From JAJZMA01 sp021850405 (lineage in GTDB: Bacteria > Chloroflexota > Dormibacteria > Aeolococcales > Aeolococcaceae): a stretch of DNA of 25,047 bases. The stretch is taken from positions 1 to 25,047 of the forward strand of contig DAHXLU010000069.1 in assembly GCA_027365835.1 (NCBI GenBank), read 5' to 3'. The notes under the pieces were generated by a model, which was given only the letters and a program-made list of their open reading frames with translations, did not search any database and was not told the DNA's origin. Shown here piece by piece: positions 7,833-15,326 of the stretch (the stretch's first letter is position 1; every line of letters starts with the position of its first letter). A program made the position numbers and the translations under genes.

Positions 7833-8402
7833 CTAGTTTGCTGGCTGAGCCGTACTTGAACGGCGCCATGGGTGGCGGATAGTAACCAGCCCAAGTATAA
7901 GGCAGCCCAGACCGGCAAGTATGAACAGAAGACAGTAGTAAAGCGGTACATGGCTGTTCAGGGTGGTTGTGGTCCCGCCTGCTGGCGTAATGGAGATAAC
8001 CCGTCCCTGCCAGGTTTCCACCACCACGGGCTGGCCGTGATGGAGTGCCAGAACCGCCTGCACTGTAGTTGTGGGAGCCAGGGGGCTGGCAAACGCGACT
8101 CTGGTGGCATATTTGTCTCCATCCTGGGTTAGTACAGTTCCGCTCTGGATGGAGGTATGGATGAACTCACGACAGTTGCTGCTGACAGCTGCTGGGGTTC
8201 CGCAGATCATTGAGCTGGAGTAGGCGAGAGAAGTGGGAATATCAGCAGCCCCAACAGTGATGAAGAATAGTCCCAGCAGGATCAGGAGGACAATTCCCAC
8301 CCAGTCCCGCCTTGCCTTCGCTTGCCGGGGTGGGGCTGGCGGTAGCTCGCTTGGTTCGACCGCAGGACGCGTTGGAGCGCTATTAGAGGTACTTGGTCCC
8401 AT
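7833..8402 (-). CDS. Two-helix membrane protein, unknown function
   Basis: A 189-residue protein with a Pro/Ser-rich cytoplasmic-looking N-terminus (1-33), a transmembrane helix (about 35-54), an external-looking loop of about 95 residues containing two cysteines near the membrane (in SSMICGTPAAVSSNCREF), a second helix (about 152-172) and a short basic tail. The loop cysteines could form a disulfide. This layout resembles the DUF3592-type membrane proteins of actinobacteria, but I cannot assign it firmly. It is divergent from the next small membrane protein. Confidence 0.65.
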   Translation of the reverse strand: MGPSTSNSAPTRPAVEPSELPPAPPRQAKARRDWVGIVLLILLGLFFITVGAADIPTSLAYSSSMICGTPAAVSSNCREFIHTSIQSGTVLTQDGDKYATRVAFASPLAPTTTVQAVLALHHGQPVVVETWQGRVISITPAGGTTTTLNSHVPLYYCLLFILAGLGCLILGLVTIRHPWRRSSTAQPAN

Positions 8403-8595
8403 GTGCCTAAGTATCGGCCAAACGGCAGCCTCTCTGCACTGTCATGGCTTTGGGGGGAGACAGGAAAGAGGGCTGGAGAAGGCAGACGGATGATTGGGAC
8501 TGGATGATAACAGGATCGTCACATTTGCCTATCGATTTCCGTCCGGTTTAGGCGTAGAGTAGAAGGATCAGATCCACTACTTCAGGGAGTTGGCC

Positions 8596-8952
8596 ATGAT
8601 GACAATGGATCACAGGCGTGTTCTTCTGGCTTCCATGTGCGTTGCGGCTTATACGGGCCTTGTGCTGGTGGCGCAGTTTGTCTCTGGAGAGAGGGATCTT
8701 GCTTTTCTGCTTTTTGGGGCGATTCCTCTGTGGTACGCCGTTGAAACAGTTAACAGAAAGATGGCGCTGACAGTGTCGATAGGATTTATGGCGGTTGTCT
8801 GCCTGATTGCCCTTCTCACACAGACGGTCGAGTTCCTGTGGGCGCTTTGTCTGGTACGTGCGTTTGCCGAGGGTGTCATCAGGATGGGACTGCTTGAGCC
8901 GGTCCCGGTGAGCGGCGGCACGCCTGGCTCGGGAAGCGCGGGCCAGCACTAG
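8596..8952 (+). CDS. Small multi-helix membrane protein, unknown function
   Basis: A 118-residue hydrophobic protein with about three transmembrane helices (roughly 9-28, 36-50 and 57-78) and a Gly/Ser-rich tail. I know no family for it. The ATG at 8596 is preceded by AGGGAG with a 6-nt spacer, which decides the start over the in-frame TTG at 8590. A hairpin with T runs on both strands follows 5 nt after the stop. The upstream 190 nt separate it from a divergent membrane-protein gene and must hold both promoters; no clear -35/-10 pair was found. Confidence 0.6.
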   Translation: MMTMDHRRVLLASMCVAAYTGLVLVAQFVSGERDLAFLLFGAIPLWYAVETVNRKMALTVSIGFMAVVCLIALLTQTVEFLWALCLVRAFAEGVIRMGLLEPVPVSGGTPGSGSAGQH

Positions 8953-8956
8953 GAAA

Positions 8957-8984
8957 AAAGGGCCAGGCCGAAGACCAGGCCTTT
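8957..8984. terminator. Bidirectional intrinsic terminator
   Basis: AAAGGGCCAGG and CCAGGCCTTT pair with one bulged G and one A-A mismatch around a 7-nt loop. Read on the minus strand, the stem runs into six T residues; on the plus strand the tail is CTTTCGTCTTT. It lies between convergent genes, 5 nt after one and about 225 nt after the other. Confidence 0.65.
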
Positions 8985-9209
8985 CGTCTTTCTCCGGTAC
9001 GTATGTCACCCTTGTATCCTGCATCGTGCCGACACGCGGTAACTAGATCTGTGGATTGTCTGGACCAGCTCTGCGAGATATTGACCATGGAACAGATTCA
9101 CCAGATGCGTCAGATGACGGCGCCACGCAGTTCCGGCCCCCATGTGTGGTTGCACGCATGAGATGACACTGCGGGAGGAGTTTTACAGACAGGCGTGCAC
9201 TGGGGCAGG

Positions 9210-9893
9210 TCAGCACTGGTGGGCGATCAGGATGGCAATTATTCCAAAGAGATTGAAAAGGGAGTGGACAATCATTCCGGGATAGGTGGATCCGCTGTAC
9301 TCGTAGAGGGTGCATAGTACAAAGCCAAGGGCCAGCAAAGAGGGAAAGAGGAGCGGCTGGGCATGCAGTGCCGCAAAAATCGCCGCAGAAAGGATCGCTG
9401 CCCCAATATACGGGAACCGGCCCCGGAGGACGCCATAGAGGAATCCCCGAAAGATGGTTTCTTCTGCGAAGGGAGCCAGAATCGATACGACAAAGATGGC
9501 CAGCGGCAGGCTTCCACCAAAGCCTGCAGACACCTGGGTGCACTGGGTGTCTGCTATCTTGGGAAGCAGATACGAGCTTGCACTGCTGATAGCTGTGGTG
9601 CCAGCGAGACACGCTATGCAGATAACGGGAGCGGCGATAAGCCATTTCTTGTCGGGCATGCGAAGGCCAAGATTGCCGGGTTTTGCTCCCCTGTACCGGT
9701 AAACAATCCAGATGCCTGCAAGGAATGCGCCGTATTCGGCTACCGCACCTATTGTGTTGATTATGGCTGTACTGGATGGTGAAAGCGAGGTAAGGTGCGT
9801 GGCCCGTGCAATGATGGCTGTTGCCACCAGAATCAGGATTACCAGGACAATCAGTATCGCGACGCCGGACGAGAGGAAAACGAGTATGTCCAC
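9210..9893 (-). CDS. CPBP-family intramembrane glutamic endopeptidase
   Basis: A 227-residue integral membrane protein with about six to seven hydrophobic segments. It carries the three CPBP (Abi/Rce1-like) motifs in order: EETIFRG (144-150) with the paired glutamates, a histidine at 177 in FAALHAQ, and His210 in IVHSLFNL. The family cuts peptides in the membrane, for example in prenyl-protein processing, bacteriocin self-immunity or release of anti-sigma factors; the substrate here is unknown. The start is a GTG at 9893 with only a weak GGAA upstream. No bacteriocin or prenylation partner is visible nearby. It is divergent from holB. Confidence 0.88.
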   Translation of the reverse strand: MDILVFLSSGVAILIVLVILILVATAIIARATHLTSLSPSSTAIINTIGAVAEYGAFLAGIWIVYRYRGAKPGNLGLRMPDKKWLIAAPVICIACLAGTTAISSASSYLLPKIADTQCTQVSAGFGGSLPLAIFVVSILAPFAEETIFRGFLYGVLRGRFPYIGAAILSAAIFAALHAQPLLFPSLLALGFVLCTLYEYSGSTYPGMIVHSLFNLFGIIAILIAHQC

Positions 9894-10007
9894 CCAGTTC
9901 CAGGGGAGCTTCCACAGGCGCGAGTGCGGAGAGCCATAGCTCCCATTCCCCTGCGCCTGTTGGGGGTTGGGCTGCGTGATAATTGCGCAATCTCCTAGAA
10001 TCAGTTG

Positions 10008-10991
10008 ATGCCATCTGCAATCACTGGCAACGCACGCCTGTATGAGCGGCTTTCCAGAGCTGTCGCCTCTGGCATTCTACCTCATGCGTTTCTTCTTGCC
10101 GGCCCATCCGGTGTCGGCAAGACTGCGATGCTGCTCTCACTGGCAGGAGAAGGGCTTGCTGGCTCGGGCTGGAATGGCGCGGCCCTTGACAATCCGGACC
10201 TCTGGGTCGAGGATAGCCCGTCCGATACCATCGGGATCGACAGGATCCGCGCTACTGGTGGTGGCAATGATGAAACACTCATGGCATTCCTTGCCAAGCA
10301 GGCATTTGCTGGGGGGGAGCGGTTTGTTGTCATTGCCCGCGCCGAGAGGCTCTCTCTCGAAGCTGCAAATTCACTGCTGAAGGTGGTGGAGGAGCCTCCT
10401 CCCGGGGTCCACCTTATGCTTGCCACGCAGGCGCCAGAGCAGCTGCCTTCCACGCTGCGTTCCAGGGTGGTGCAATACCATTTGCAGCCGGTTCCAGAAC
10501 GTGAGGTAACTGAGTGGCTGGTGGCGCAGGGCTTTCCTCCCGAGGTAAGTTCGAGGTCAGCGGCTCAAAGCCTGGGGCGGCCCGGGCTGGCACTTGCCCT
10601 GGCGCGTCAGCCGGAGCGGGCGGCCGCTGGGGAGCGGGCCCTGACAGTGATTGCTGAGGTTGCAGGCCACCCTGGGTGGGAGGTTCTTGGGGTGTCTTCA
10701 CGGCTGGCCCGGGAGAAGGATGGTCTCGACCAGCAGGTTGAGGTCTGGGTGCAGCTGCTGCGCGCCGCCTTGCGTGCCAGCCTTGGCCTTCCGTCTACCT
10801 ATATGGATCCCCGCATGGCAGCTCTTGCCGGCCAGCTGGGGCAACCTGGGACGACCGAAGACCTCCGGATGGCACTGGAGACTGCCGTGGGGCTCGCCGC
10901 CGCACTGAGGGCGCATGCCAACGTGCGGCTGGCTATGGACGTCGCCCTCCTGGAGCTGGCAGGGCACCTGCCCCTCGTTTCCAGTTCTTAG
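10008..10991 (+). CDS. holB: DNA polymerase III delta' subunit
   Basis: A 327-residue clamp-loader AAA+ subunit that helps load the sliding clamp during replication. It has Walker A GPSGVGKT (32-39), the family block EAANSLLKVVEEPP and the TLRSR arginine-finger-region motif, then a helical C-terminal domain. The protein contains no cysteine at all, so the four-cysteine zinc site found in many delta' proteins is missing, and the usual SRC is SRV. The ATG at 10008 is preferred over the TTG at 10005, though no strong ribosome binding site is present. The thymidylate kinase gene that often precedes holB is absent; a divergent CPBP protease gene lies there instead. Confidence 0.85.
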   Translation: MPSAITGNARLYERLSRAVASGILPHAFLLAGPSGVGKTAMLLSLAGEGLAGSGWNGAALDNPDLWVEDSPSDTIGIDRIRATGGGNDETLMAFLAKQAFAGGERFVVIARAERLSLEAANSLLKVVEEPPPGVHLMLATQAPEQLPSTLRSRVVQYHLQPVPEREVTEWLVAQGFPPEVSSRSAAQSLGRPGLALALARQPERAAAGERALTVIAEVAGHPGWEVLGVSSRLAREKDGLDQQVEVWVQLLRAALRASLGLPSTYMDPRMAALAGQLGQPGTTEDLRMALETAVGLAAALRAHANVRLAMDVALLELAGHLPLVSSS

Positions 10992-11377
10992 TGATGAATG
11001 CCAGTAACCAGTGGCCGGCCGCGCAGTTTGCCGGGTGGATTTGAGCATGCTACCGGGTTGATGCTCAGGCAGTTCTTATGGTGCGGCAGGATGCACGGGC
11101 ATGGGCGCCCTGTCCAGATGGCAGGTAGTGTTATGGATCCCGCCTTTCAAGCCTGGAGCGCGACCAGGAAGAACCAGTGGCTGGTGGCGCACCCGCATCA
11201 CGAATGATGTCGCTCGCCGCGGCATCGGGGCGCAGGTGTGCCCCATCGTTACAGCAATGCAGTAACGGCAGACCTGCCCACTGAGGCGGAAGGCAGGAAA
11301 ACGCAAGGAAATTGGCCGAGCCGTTCAATAGCGGCATAGCCATGTATTGGCAATGATGTTTGACGCCATTGGAGAAG
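10992..11377. other. Intergenic region upstream of response regulator
   Basis: About 385 nt with no convincing gene; short frames here lack ribosome binding sites and familiar products. It holds two adjacent dyads (11227-11266, listed separately). The rest shows nothing I can name. Confidence 0.5.
11227..11266. promoter_or_regulatory. Two adjacent dyad symmetries, possible operator or RNA hairpins
   Basis: GGGGC/GCCCC (11227-11244) is extended by a G-T wobble and CA/TG. Three bases later comes GTTAC-A-GC / GC-A-GTAAC (11248-11266), a 19-nt element with one central mismatch pair per arm. They lie about 110-150 nt before the response regulator start. No T run follows, so they are not intrinsic terminators. 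Confidence 0.35.
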
Positions 11378-11917
11378 ATGGAACATAACATGCAGCATCC
11401 CGGTTCCACTATCGGCGTCCTGGGTGCACAAACCGGACGGGTGTGGCACGATATAGACGTGGCTGGAGATACGATTCTGGTGGTTGAGGATAACCCCGAT
11501 GTCCGTAACATGCTGGCCATGCGCCTTGAGTTTTCGCATTATGTCGTGCGCGTGGCCGCGACAGGGGCAGAAGCTCTTGAATTTATGGACAGCCATCCCG
11601 ATGATGTACCCAGTCTTGTGATTGCAGATGTCGTAATGCCAGAGATGGATGGAATCCAGTTCTGCACGGCAGTCCGCAGTCGACCCCGGTATCAGGAAAC
11701 ACCACTTGTATTTTTCTCTGGATTGCCTGAGGACGATCCCCGGGTAGTTGAGATGATGGAGCAACCATGCGTCTGGCACGTTACCAAGGGGGGCCGGGTC
11801 GAGCAGATTGTAGAGCTGATAAAGGGACTGCTCGATGGAGCCGGCAATGGCTCAGCCGGAAAAGCTGCGGGAACAGAAGGTGCCGCGGGCCAGCTGCACC
11901 TTTTCCGGCATCCTTAA
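11378..11917 (+). CDS. Single-domain response regulator (CheY-like receiver)
   Basis: A 179-residue protein with a receiver domain from about residue 31 (TILVVEDNPDVR) to about 155 and no output domain. All receiver landmarks are present: acid pocket Glu37-Asp38, phospho-acceptor Asp84 in LVIADVVMPEMDG, the conserved hydroxyl at Ser114 (FFSG) and Lys137. The last 25 residues are a Gly/Ala-rich tail. It may relay phosphate or bind a partner protein. No histidine kinase gene is in the window. The start is uncertain: ATG 11378 has a GGAGAA placed too close, ATG 11390 has it too far, and a TTG at 11360 also lies in frame. The receiver is intact in every case. Confidence 0.87.
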   Translation: MEHNMQHPGSTIGVLGAQTGRVWHDIDVAGDTILVVEDNPDVRNMLAMRLEFSHYVVRVAATGAEALEFMDSHPDDVPSLVIADVVMPEMDGIQFCTAVRSRPRYQETPLVFFSGLPEDDPRVVEMMEQPCVWHVTKGGRVEQIVELIKGLLDGAGNGSAGKAAGTEGAAGQLHLFRHP

Positions 11918-11937
11918 GTGTTCGTGAAGTGTTCGTG
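11916..11937 (+). repeat. Perfect 11-bp tandem duplication at gene end
   Basis: AAGTGTTCGTG occurs twice, head to tail, at 11916-11926 and 11927-11937. The first copy begins inside the TAA stop of the response regulator gene. It looks like a recent slippage or small duplication. Confidence 0.85.
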
Positions 11938-12005
11938 AGCCGGGCAGTTTTTTGTTGTTGCCGCACAGTTGCATCCGCCCTGGGCAGGTCGCGTCGAAGA
12001 TTAGA

Positions 12006-12836
12006 CTAATTCTGTTTCGGGCTGCCAGCGCGTGGCAGCAGTAGTAGACCAGCGACAGTTCCCAGGCCGATAACGGTTGTAAGCAGTAGCAGCTGGCGCA
12101 AGGGTTGTTGCGGTGTGGCATGCCGCTGCGCTGTTCTGGCCAGAATGGGATGGTCTATCTTTTTTACCCGCCCACTTACCCTTTTTGTGCTCTTTCCAGC
12201 GGCTGCGGCAGCGGTCAATTCCTGTAGTCCGGATTTCCTGGTGAGATTCTCTCCGGAGTCGCTGAGAGCGGTCGGGGGTCCGGGGGTACGTGCATTGGTG
12301 CGGTGTGGGGCCAGGGCTTCCTTGAGGCTCTCATGTGGAACGGAATACATGGGGGCCGGAGGGGGAGGTGCCAGGCCACTTTCCTCTAGTTGGCGCATGG
12401 CATTTTTCTCAAGGTTGCTACAGAACTTTGAGAGGATCCGTGCAGCCATGTGTTCTACGATATCGTCGCGGATTGCTGTAATGGAGCCAGTGACATGGAA
12501 CGTCAGGTTCGCGTCAATTACCTCGGTACCCCGGGGGGGGTGCGGCTCGACTGCCACAACCAGCCTGACAGAGAGGTCGCTGCGTCCATGCAGCTCTGAC
12601 ACCTTGGCACTCAGCACCGTGCGGCTCCCCGAGGTTGCATTTACAGTTACTGGTCCATGGTAGGTGTAGGTTCGCTTGCCGACTACCAGACGAGTCCGGA
12701 TCATATGGCTGTCCGGGTGGACACTACTGGTGCGGGTTGAGGGAAAACTGGCAAGAATGATGTCGGGCGAGATCAGGCGCGCCGCTATCGTTTTCCCCAG
12801 AGGTGGGAAGAAGACAGTCTTTTGTATGGTGGGCAT
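12006..12836 (-). CDS. CoxG-like SRPBCC protein with C-terminal membrane tail
   Basis: A 276-residue protein. Residues 1-150 fit the CoxG (carbon monoxide dehydrogenase subunit G-like) START/SRPBCC fold in layout: an opening strand, then the block YHGPVTVNAT, a run of alternating strands, and a closing long helix (IVEHMAARILSKFCSNLEKN). A Pro/Ser-rich linker (about 155-245) leads to one transmembrane helix (248-267) with only nine residues after it, a tail-anchor arrangement. CoxG recruits CO dehydrogenase to the membrane in some bacteria, but no cox structural genes are present here, so a different hydrophobic ligand or cargo is possible. The ATG is preceded by AAGGAGG with a good spacer; that site can be masked by an upstream complementary segment. 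Confidence 0.7.
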   Translation of the reverse strand: MPTIQKTVFFPPLGKTIAARLISPDIILASFPSTRTSSVHPDSHMIRTRLVVGKRTYTYHGPVTVNATSGSRTVLSAKVSELHGRSDLSVRLVVAVEPHPPRGTEVIDANLTFHVTGSITAIRDDIVEHMAARILSKFCSNLEKNAMRQLEESGLAPPPPAPMYSVPHESLKEALAPHRTNARTPGPPTALSDSGENLTRKSGLQELTAAAAAGKSTKRVSGRVKKIDHPILARTAQRHATPQQPLRQLLLLTTVIGLGTVAGLLLLPRAGSPKQN

Positions 12837-12840
12837 CGCG

Positions 12841-12897
12841 ATCCTCCTTGCCTAGCATTATGGGGCCGGAGACCTATTCCTGTGGGCCCAGGAGGAT
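12841..12897 (-). promoter_or_regulatory. Possible Shine-Dalgarno-masking leader hairpin
   Basis: On the minus strand, ATCCTCC (12897-12891) is the exact complement of GGAGGAT (12847-12841), the ribosome binding site of the CoxG-like gene. Directly inside the 5' arm, TGGGCC (12890-12885) can pair with GGCCCCA (12867-12861) with one bulged C, so the 5' strand of the two helices is continuous. Folding would hide the binding site; whether transcription starts far enough upstream is not known. Confidence 0.4.
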
Positions 12898-13086
12898 TTT
12901 TGGGCCGCAAGGCAGGGTGGATTCAAACGGCGATGGGAGTGCTCGTCCGGGCTGTGCCTGACCAGCGCCTCTGGTCGCCCGGGTTGTTCCTGTCACAGGT
13001 GGCCGCCATTCGAAACGGTTTGGCGCCGCCAGCGTTCAACAGGCATAGACTGGAGTTGCCTGGCCATGACACAGGAGGTGACTGCC

Positions 13087-13416
13087 GTGGAGCGCGTTGC
13101 AGACATTGTTTCCAGAGCCCGGGAGGATTCCGGACTGGATGACAGGCAGATCTCTCTCGTACTGGGGATTCATCCAAGGGCGCTTGAGCTTTGGGATGGA
13201 GAGGTATCCAGCCTCTCGCCGGGTCTTTCCGGACGGCTTACCGCTTTTACAAGGATGGCGTATCTCGCAAGCCAGTCCATTCCCAGGGATGCTGTTGCTG
13301 GTTGGTGGATCATGCCTAACACCCGTCTGGGAGGGTTGCGCCCGCTGGAGCTTGTGGTCAGGAACCCAGGGTTGCTCTACACGGAGTTGGCGGGGGTGGG
13401 GCAGGGACTTGGCTAG
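13087..13416 (+). CDS. Xre/MbcA/ParS-like (DUF2384-type) small protein, solitary
   Basis: A 109-residue protein with a helical N-terminal part that looks like a helix-turn-helix (DDRQISLVLGIHPRALELWD, about 18-37) and a C-terminal segment close to the toxin-binding domain of Xre/MbcA/ParS antitoxins (W-x-x-PNTRLGGLRPLELV, about 73-90). In known systems such proteins pair with a RES-domain NAD-degrading toxin. None is next to it: the following gene is a glycosidase. A perfect AGGAGG with an 8-nt spacer sets the start at GTG 13087 and not the in-frame ATG at 13066. The assignment rests on the motif and is moderate. Confidence 0.6.
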   Translation: MERVADIVSRAREDSGLDDRQISLVLGIHPRALELWDGEVSSLSPGLSGRLTAFTRMAYLASQSIPRDAVAGWWIMPNTRLGGLRPLELVVRNPGLLYTELAGVGQGLG

Positions 13417-13454
13417 AGGTTGTTTGGTGGTCGGCAAACCATTAGGATGAGGGC

Positions 13455-14768
13455 ATGAGCGCTAGCGCCGATTTTCGTTTTCCTCCTTCGTTTCTCTTTG
13501 GCTGCGCTACGGCGGCGCACCAGGTGGAGGGAGGGACAAGCAATGACTGGACCCGGTGGGAGGGGCTTCCTGGTCATATCAGGGATGGCTCTGTCTCAGG
13601 CGTCGCGTGCGACCATTACAGCCGGTATGAGCAGGATCTTGAACTGCTGCATGAGTTGGGTCAGAATGCGTACCGCTACTCGGTGGAGTGGTCGCGGATA
13701 GAGCCTGTCGAGGGCAGGTTCGACCATGATGCACTAAGACATTATCGGGACGTTGCACGCAAATGTCACGAGCTTGGGATGACCCCCATTGTGACATTGC
13801 ACCACTTCACCTTCCCACAGTGGCTGGCAGATCTGGGCGGGCTTGAAGCAACTTCCCTGCCCTGGTTTTTTGCACGTTTTGCGTCGCTGTGTACCGCTTT
13901 CTTTGGGGATCAGGTCGAGTACTGGGTTACTGTCAATGAACCGGTGATCCTGGTGCTTCTGGGCTATCTGGGTGGCTACTGGCCACCAGGGGCCCAGTCC
14001 ATGATGGCAGCCCGACGTGCACTAAAGGGTGCACTTGCCATGCACGCCGCTGGAGCAGCCGCGATCCACGCCGTAGCAGAAGAAACAGGGCACTCTGCAA
14101 AGATCTCAATTGCACACCACGAGAGGCGGCTCCTCCCAGCCACGTCCTCAGTGCTGGACCATGTGGCTGCAGCGACCCCTGACTACGTATTGAACCGCTG
14201 GTTCCTGCGTAGCATACAGACTGGGCGGGTATTGCCTCCGGTCGGCCATGGCGAGCGGATGGTGGGCCTCGCCGGAAGCATGGATTACCTGGGGCTGAAC
14301 TGGTACACGAATGAGCGGGTCGTATTTGATCCAAGGCGACGGGACATGCTGGGGGTACGCACGGTTCTGAATCCAGACACACCTGTTTCTGACTATGGCT
14401 GGGCAATCCTGCCGTTTGACCTGACCGACATTCTGGTGGATCTCTGGGATCTGTTCGGGCTCGAAATCATGATCACAGAGAATGGGGTGGCCGACAGCGA
14501 TGATCACTTGCGGCCAGATTTCATCGTGCAGCATCTCCGCGCAGTAGCCCGGGCAATGGAGGGCGGGGTTCCGGTGCTAGGGTATATGCACTGGTCATCC
14601 ATGGATAACTTTGAGTGGGCAGAGGGGTATAGCCGCAAGTTCGGGCTCATGGAGGTGGACCGGTCGACAATGGAACGCAGGCTGCGCCCGAGTGCCCGGG
14701 TTTACGAGTCTATTTGCCGTACCCGGGAGATTCCCGCAGTCCAGGCCAGGGCAAGTGCCAGTGCCTAG
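13455..14768 (+). CDS. Glycoside hydrolase family 1 beta-glycosidase
   Basis: A 437-residue cytosolic enzyme of GH1 length that would hydrolyse beta-linked disaccharides or aryl glycosides with retention. It has the opening FLFGCATAAHQVEGG, the acid/base motif TVNEP (Glu162), NWYT (282-285) and the nucleophile motif ITENG (Glu342), followed by HWSSMDNFEWAEGY, which binds the sugar. No signal peptide is seen. A GGATGAGGG stretch just before the ATG serves as ribosome binding site. There is no sugar transporter or PTS gene nearby, so the natural substrate may be an imported or internal glycoside. It lies 38 nt after the small ParS-like gene and could share its transcript. Confidence 0.95.
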   Translation: MSASADFRFPPSFLFGCATAAHQVEGGTSNDWTRWEGLPGHIRDGSVSGVACDHYSRYEQDLELLHELGQNAYRYSVEWSRIEPVEGRFDHDALRHYRDVARKCHELGMTPIVTLHHFTFPQWLADLGGLEATSLPWFFARFASLCTAFFGDQVEYWVTVNEPVILVLLGYLGGYWPPGAQSMMAARRALKGALAMHAAGAAAIHAVAEETGHSAKISIAHHERRLLPATSSVLDHVAAATPDYVLNRWFLRSIQTGRVLPPVGHGERMVGLAGSMDYLGLNWYTNERVVFDPRRRDMLGVRTVLNPDTPVSDYGWAILPFDLTDILVDLWDLFGLEIMITENGVADSDDHLRPDFIVQHLRAVARAMEGGVPVLGYMHWSSMDNFEWAEGYSRKFGLMEVDRSTMERRLRPSARVYESICRTREIPAVQARASASA

Positions 14769-14853
14769 TGGCGTGCGCTGGGCGCAAGGGGAGCAGCTTT
14801 GATAGAATTTTGTTGGACTTGTGCATTCACGCAGCCCGGGGAGAAATATTGAA

Positions 14854-15174
14854 ATGACGTACGTGGTGACTGAAGCCTGCATAGACATCAAGGATCAGTC
14901 CTGCATTGAGGTATGTCCTGTAGATTGCATAATTACTGCAGATGAGGACCGGATGGTTTATATCGATCCGGAAGAGTGCATCGACTGTGGTGCCTGTGTA
15001 GACCCTTGTCCTGTTGATGCAATCTATGCTGATGCAGATGTGCCCGCTGAGCTGGCTGTATACACCGATATTAATCGCAACTGGTTTGCTGACCGGGAGG
15101 GCGTGCGCCAGGAGCTTGAAAGTGTAAAGCCGCAGCAGCCTGATCCTGCACCAGCCTCACCTGAGGCGGACTGA
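14854..15174 (+). CDS. fdxA: 7Fe ferredoxin (3Fe-4S / 4Fe-4S)
   Basis: A 106-residue ferredoxin that carries single electrons. The cysteines follow the seven-iron pattern: Cys9, Cys17, Cys21 and Cys25 in EACIDIKDQSCIEVCPVDC, then Cys42, Cys45, Cys48 and Cys52 in ECIDCGACVDPCPVDAI. In this family one of the eight (Cys25 by comparison) is not a ligand. The C-terminal 45 residues (NRNWFADREG, then a Pro/Glu-rich end) match the actinobacterial FdxA type. The ATG at 14854 has GGGGAG about 10 nt upstream. A TAGAAT in the upstream spacer (about 14800) may be a -10. A strong terminator follows, so it is likely transcribed alone. Its reductase is not in the window. Confidence 0.95.
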   Translation: MTYVVTEACIDIKDQSCIEVCPVDCIITADEDRMVYIDPEECIDCGACVDPCPVDAIYADADVPAELAVYTDINRNWFADREGVRQELESVKPQQPDPAPASPEAD

Positions 15175-15228
15175 CCAGATCCGGTAACGCCTGCTGGCTT
15201 TCGGGTGTAAGCTGACTTTGTTCAAATG

Positions 15229-15272
15229 GCGGCAAGAAAGCGCTTTGTGTGAATGTTGCCGCGGTTTTTTTT
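15229..15272 (+). terminator. Strong intrinsic terminator after ferredoxin
   Basis: GCGGCAA (15229-15235) pairs perfectly with TTGCCGC (15256-15262), followed by GG and eight T residues (15265-15272). The loop contains the 10-bp palindrome AAAGCGCTTT. It separates the ferredoxin gene from the convergent ctaG gene. Confidence 0.88.
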
Positions 15273-15326
15273 GCGAATTTGGTGCCATAGTTTTTGCCAG
15301 CTCCAGTAAACCTGGTTTAGGGAAAG

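Noticed and set aside
9043..10020. 325-codon minus-strand frame over the CPBP gene
   Set aside because: It is a frame shadow: the CPBP gene in the other frame has clear family motifs and membrane segments, while this one is Ser/Arg/His-rich without any motif.
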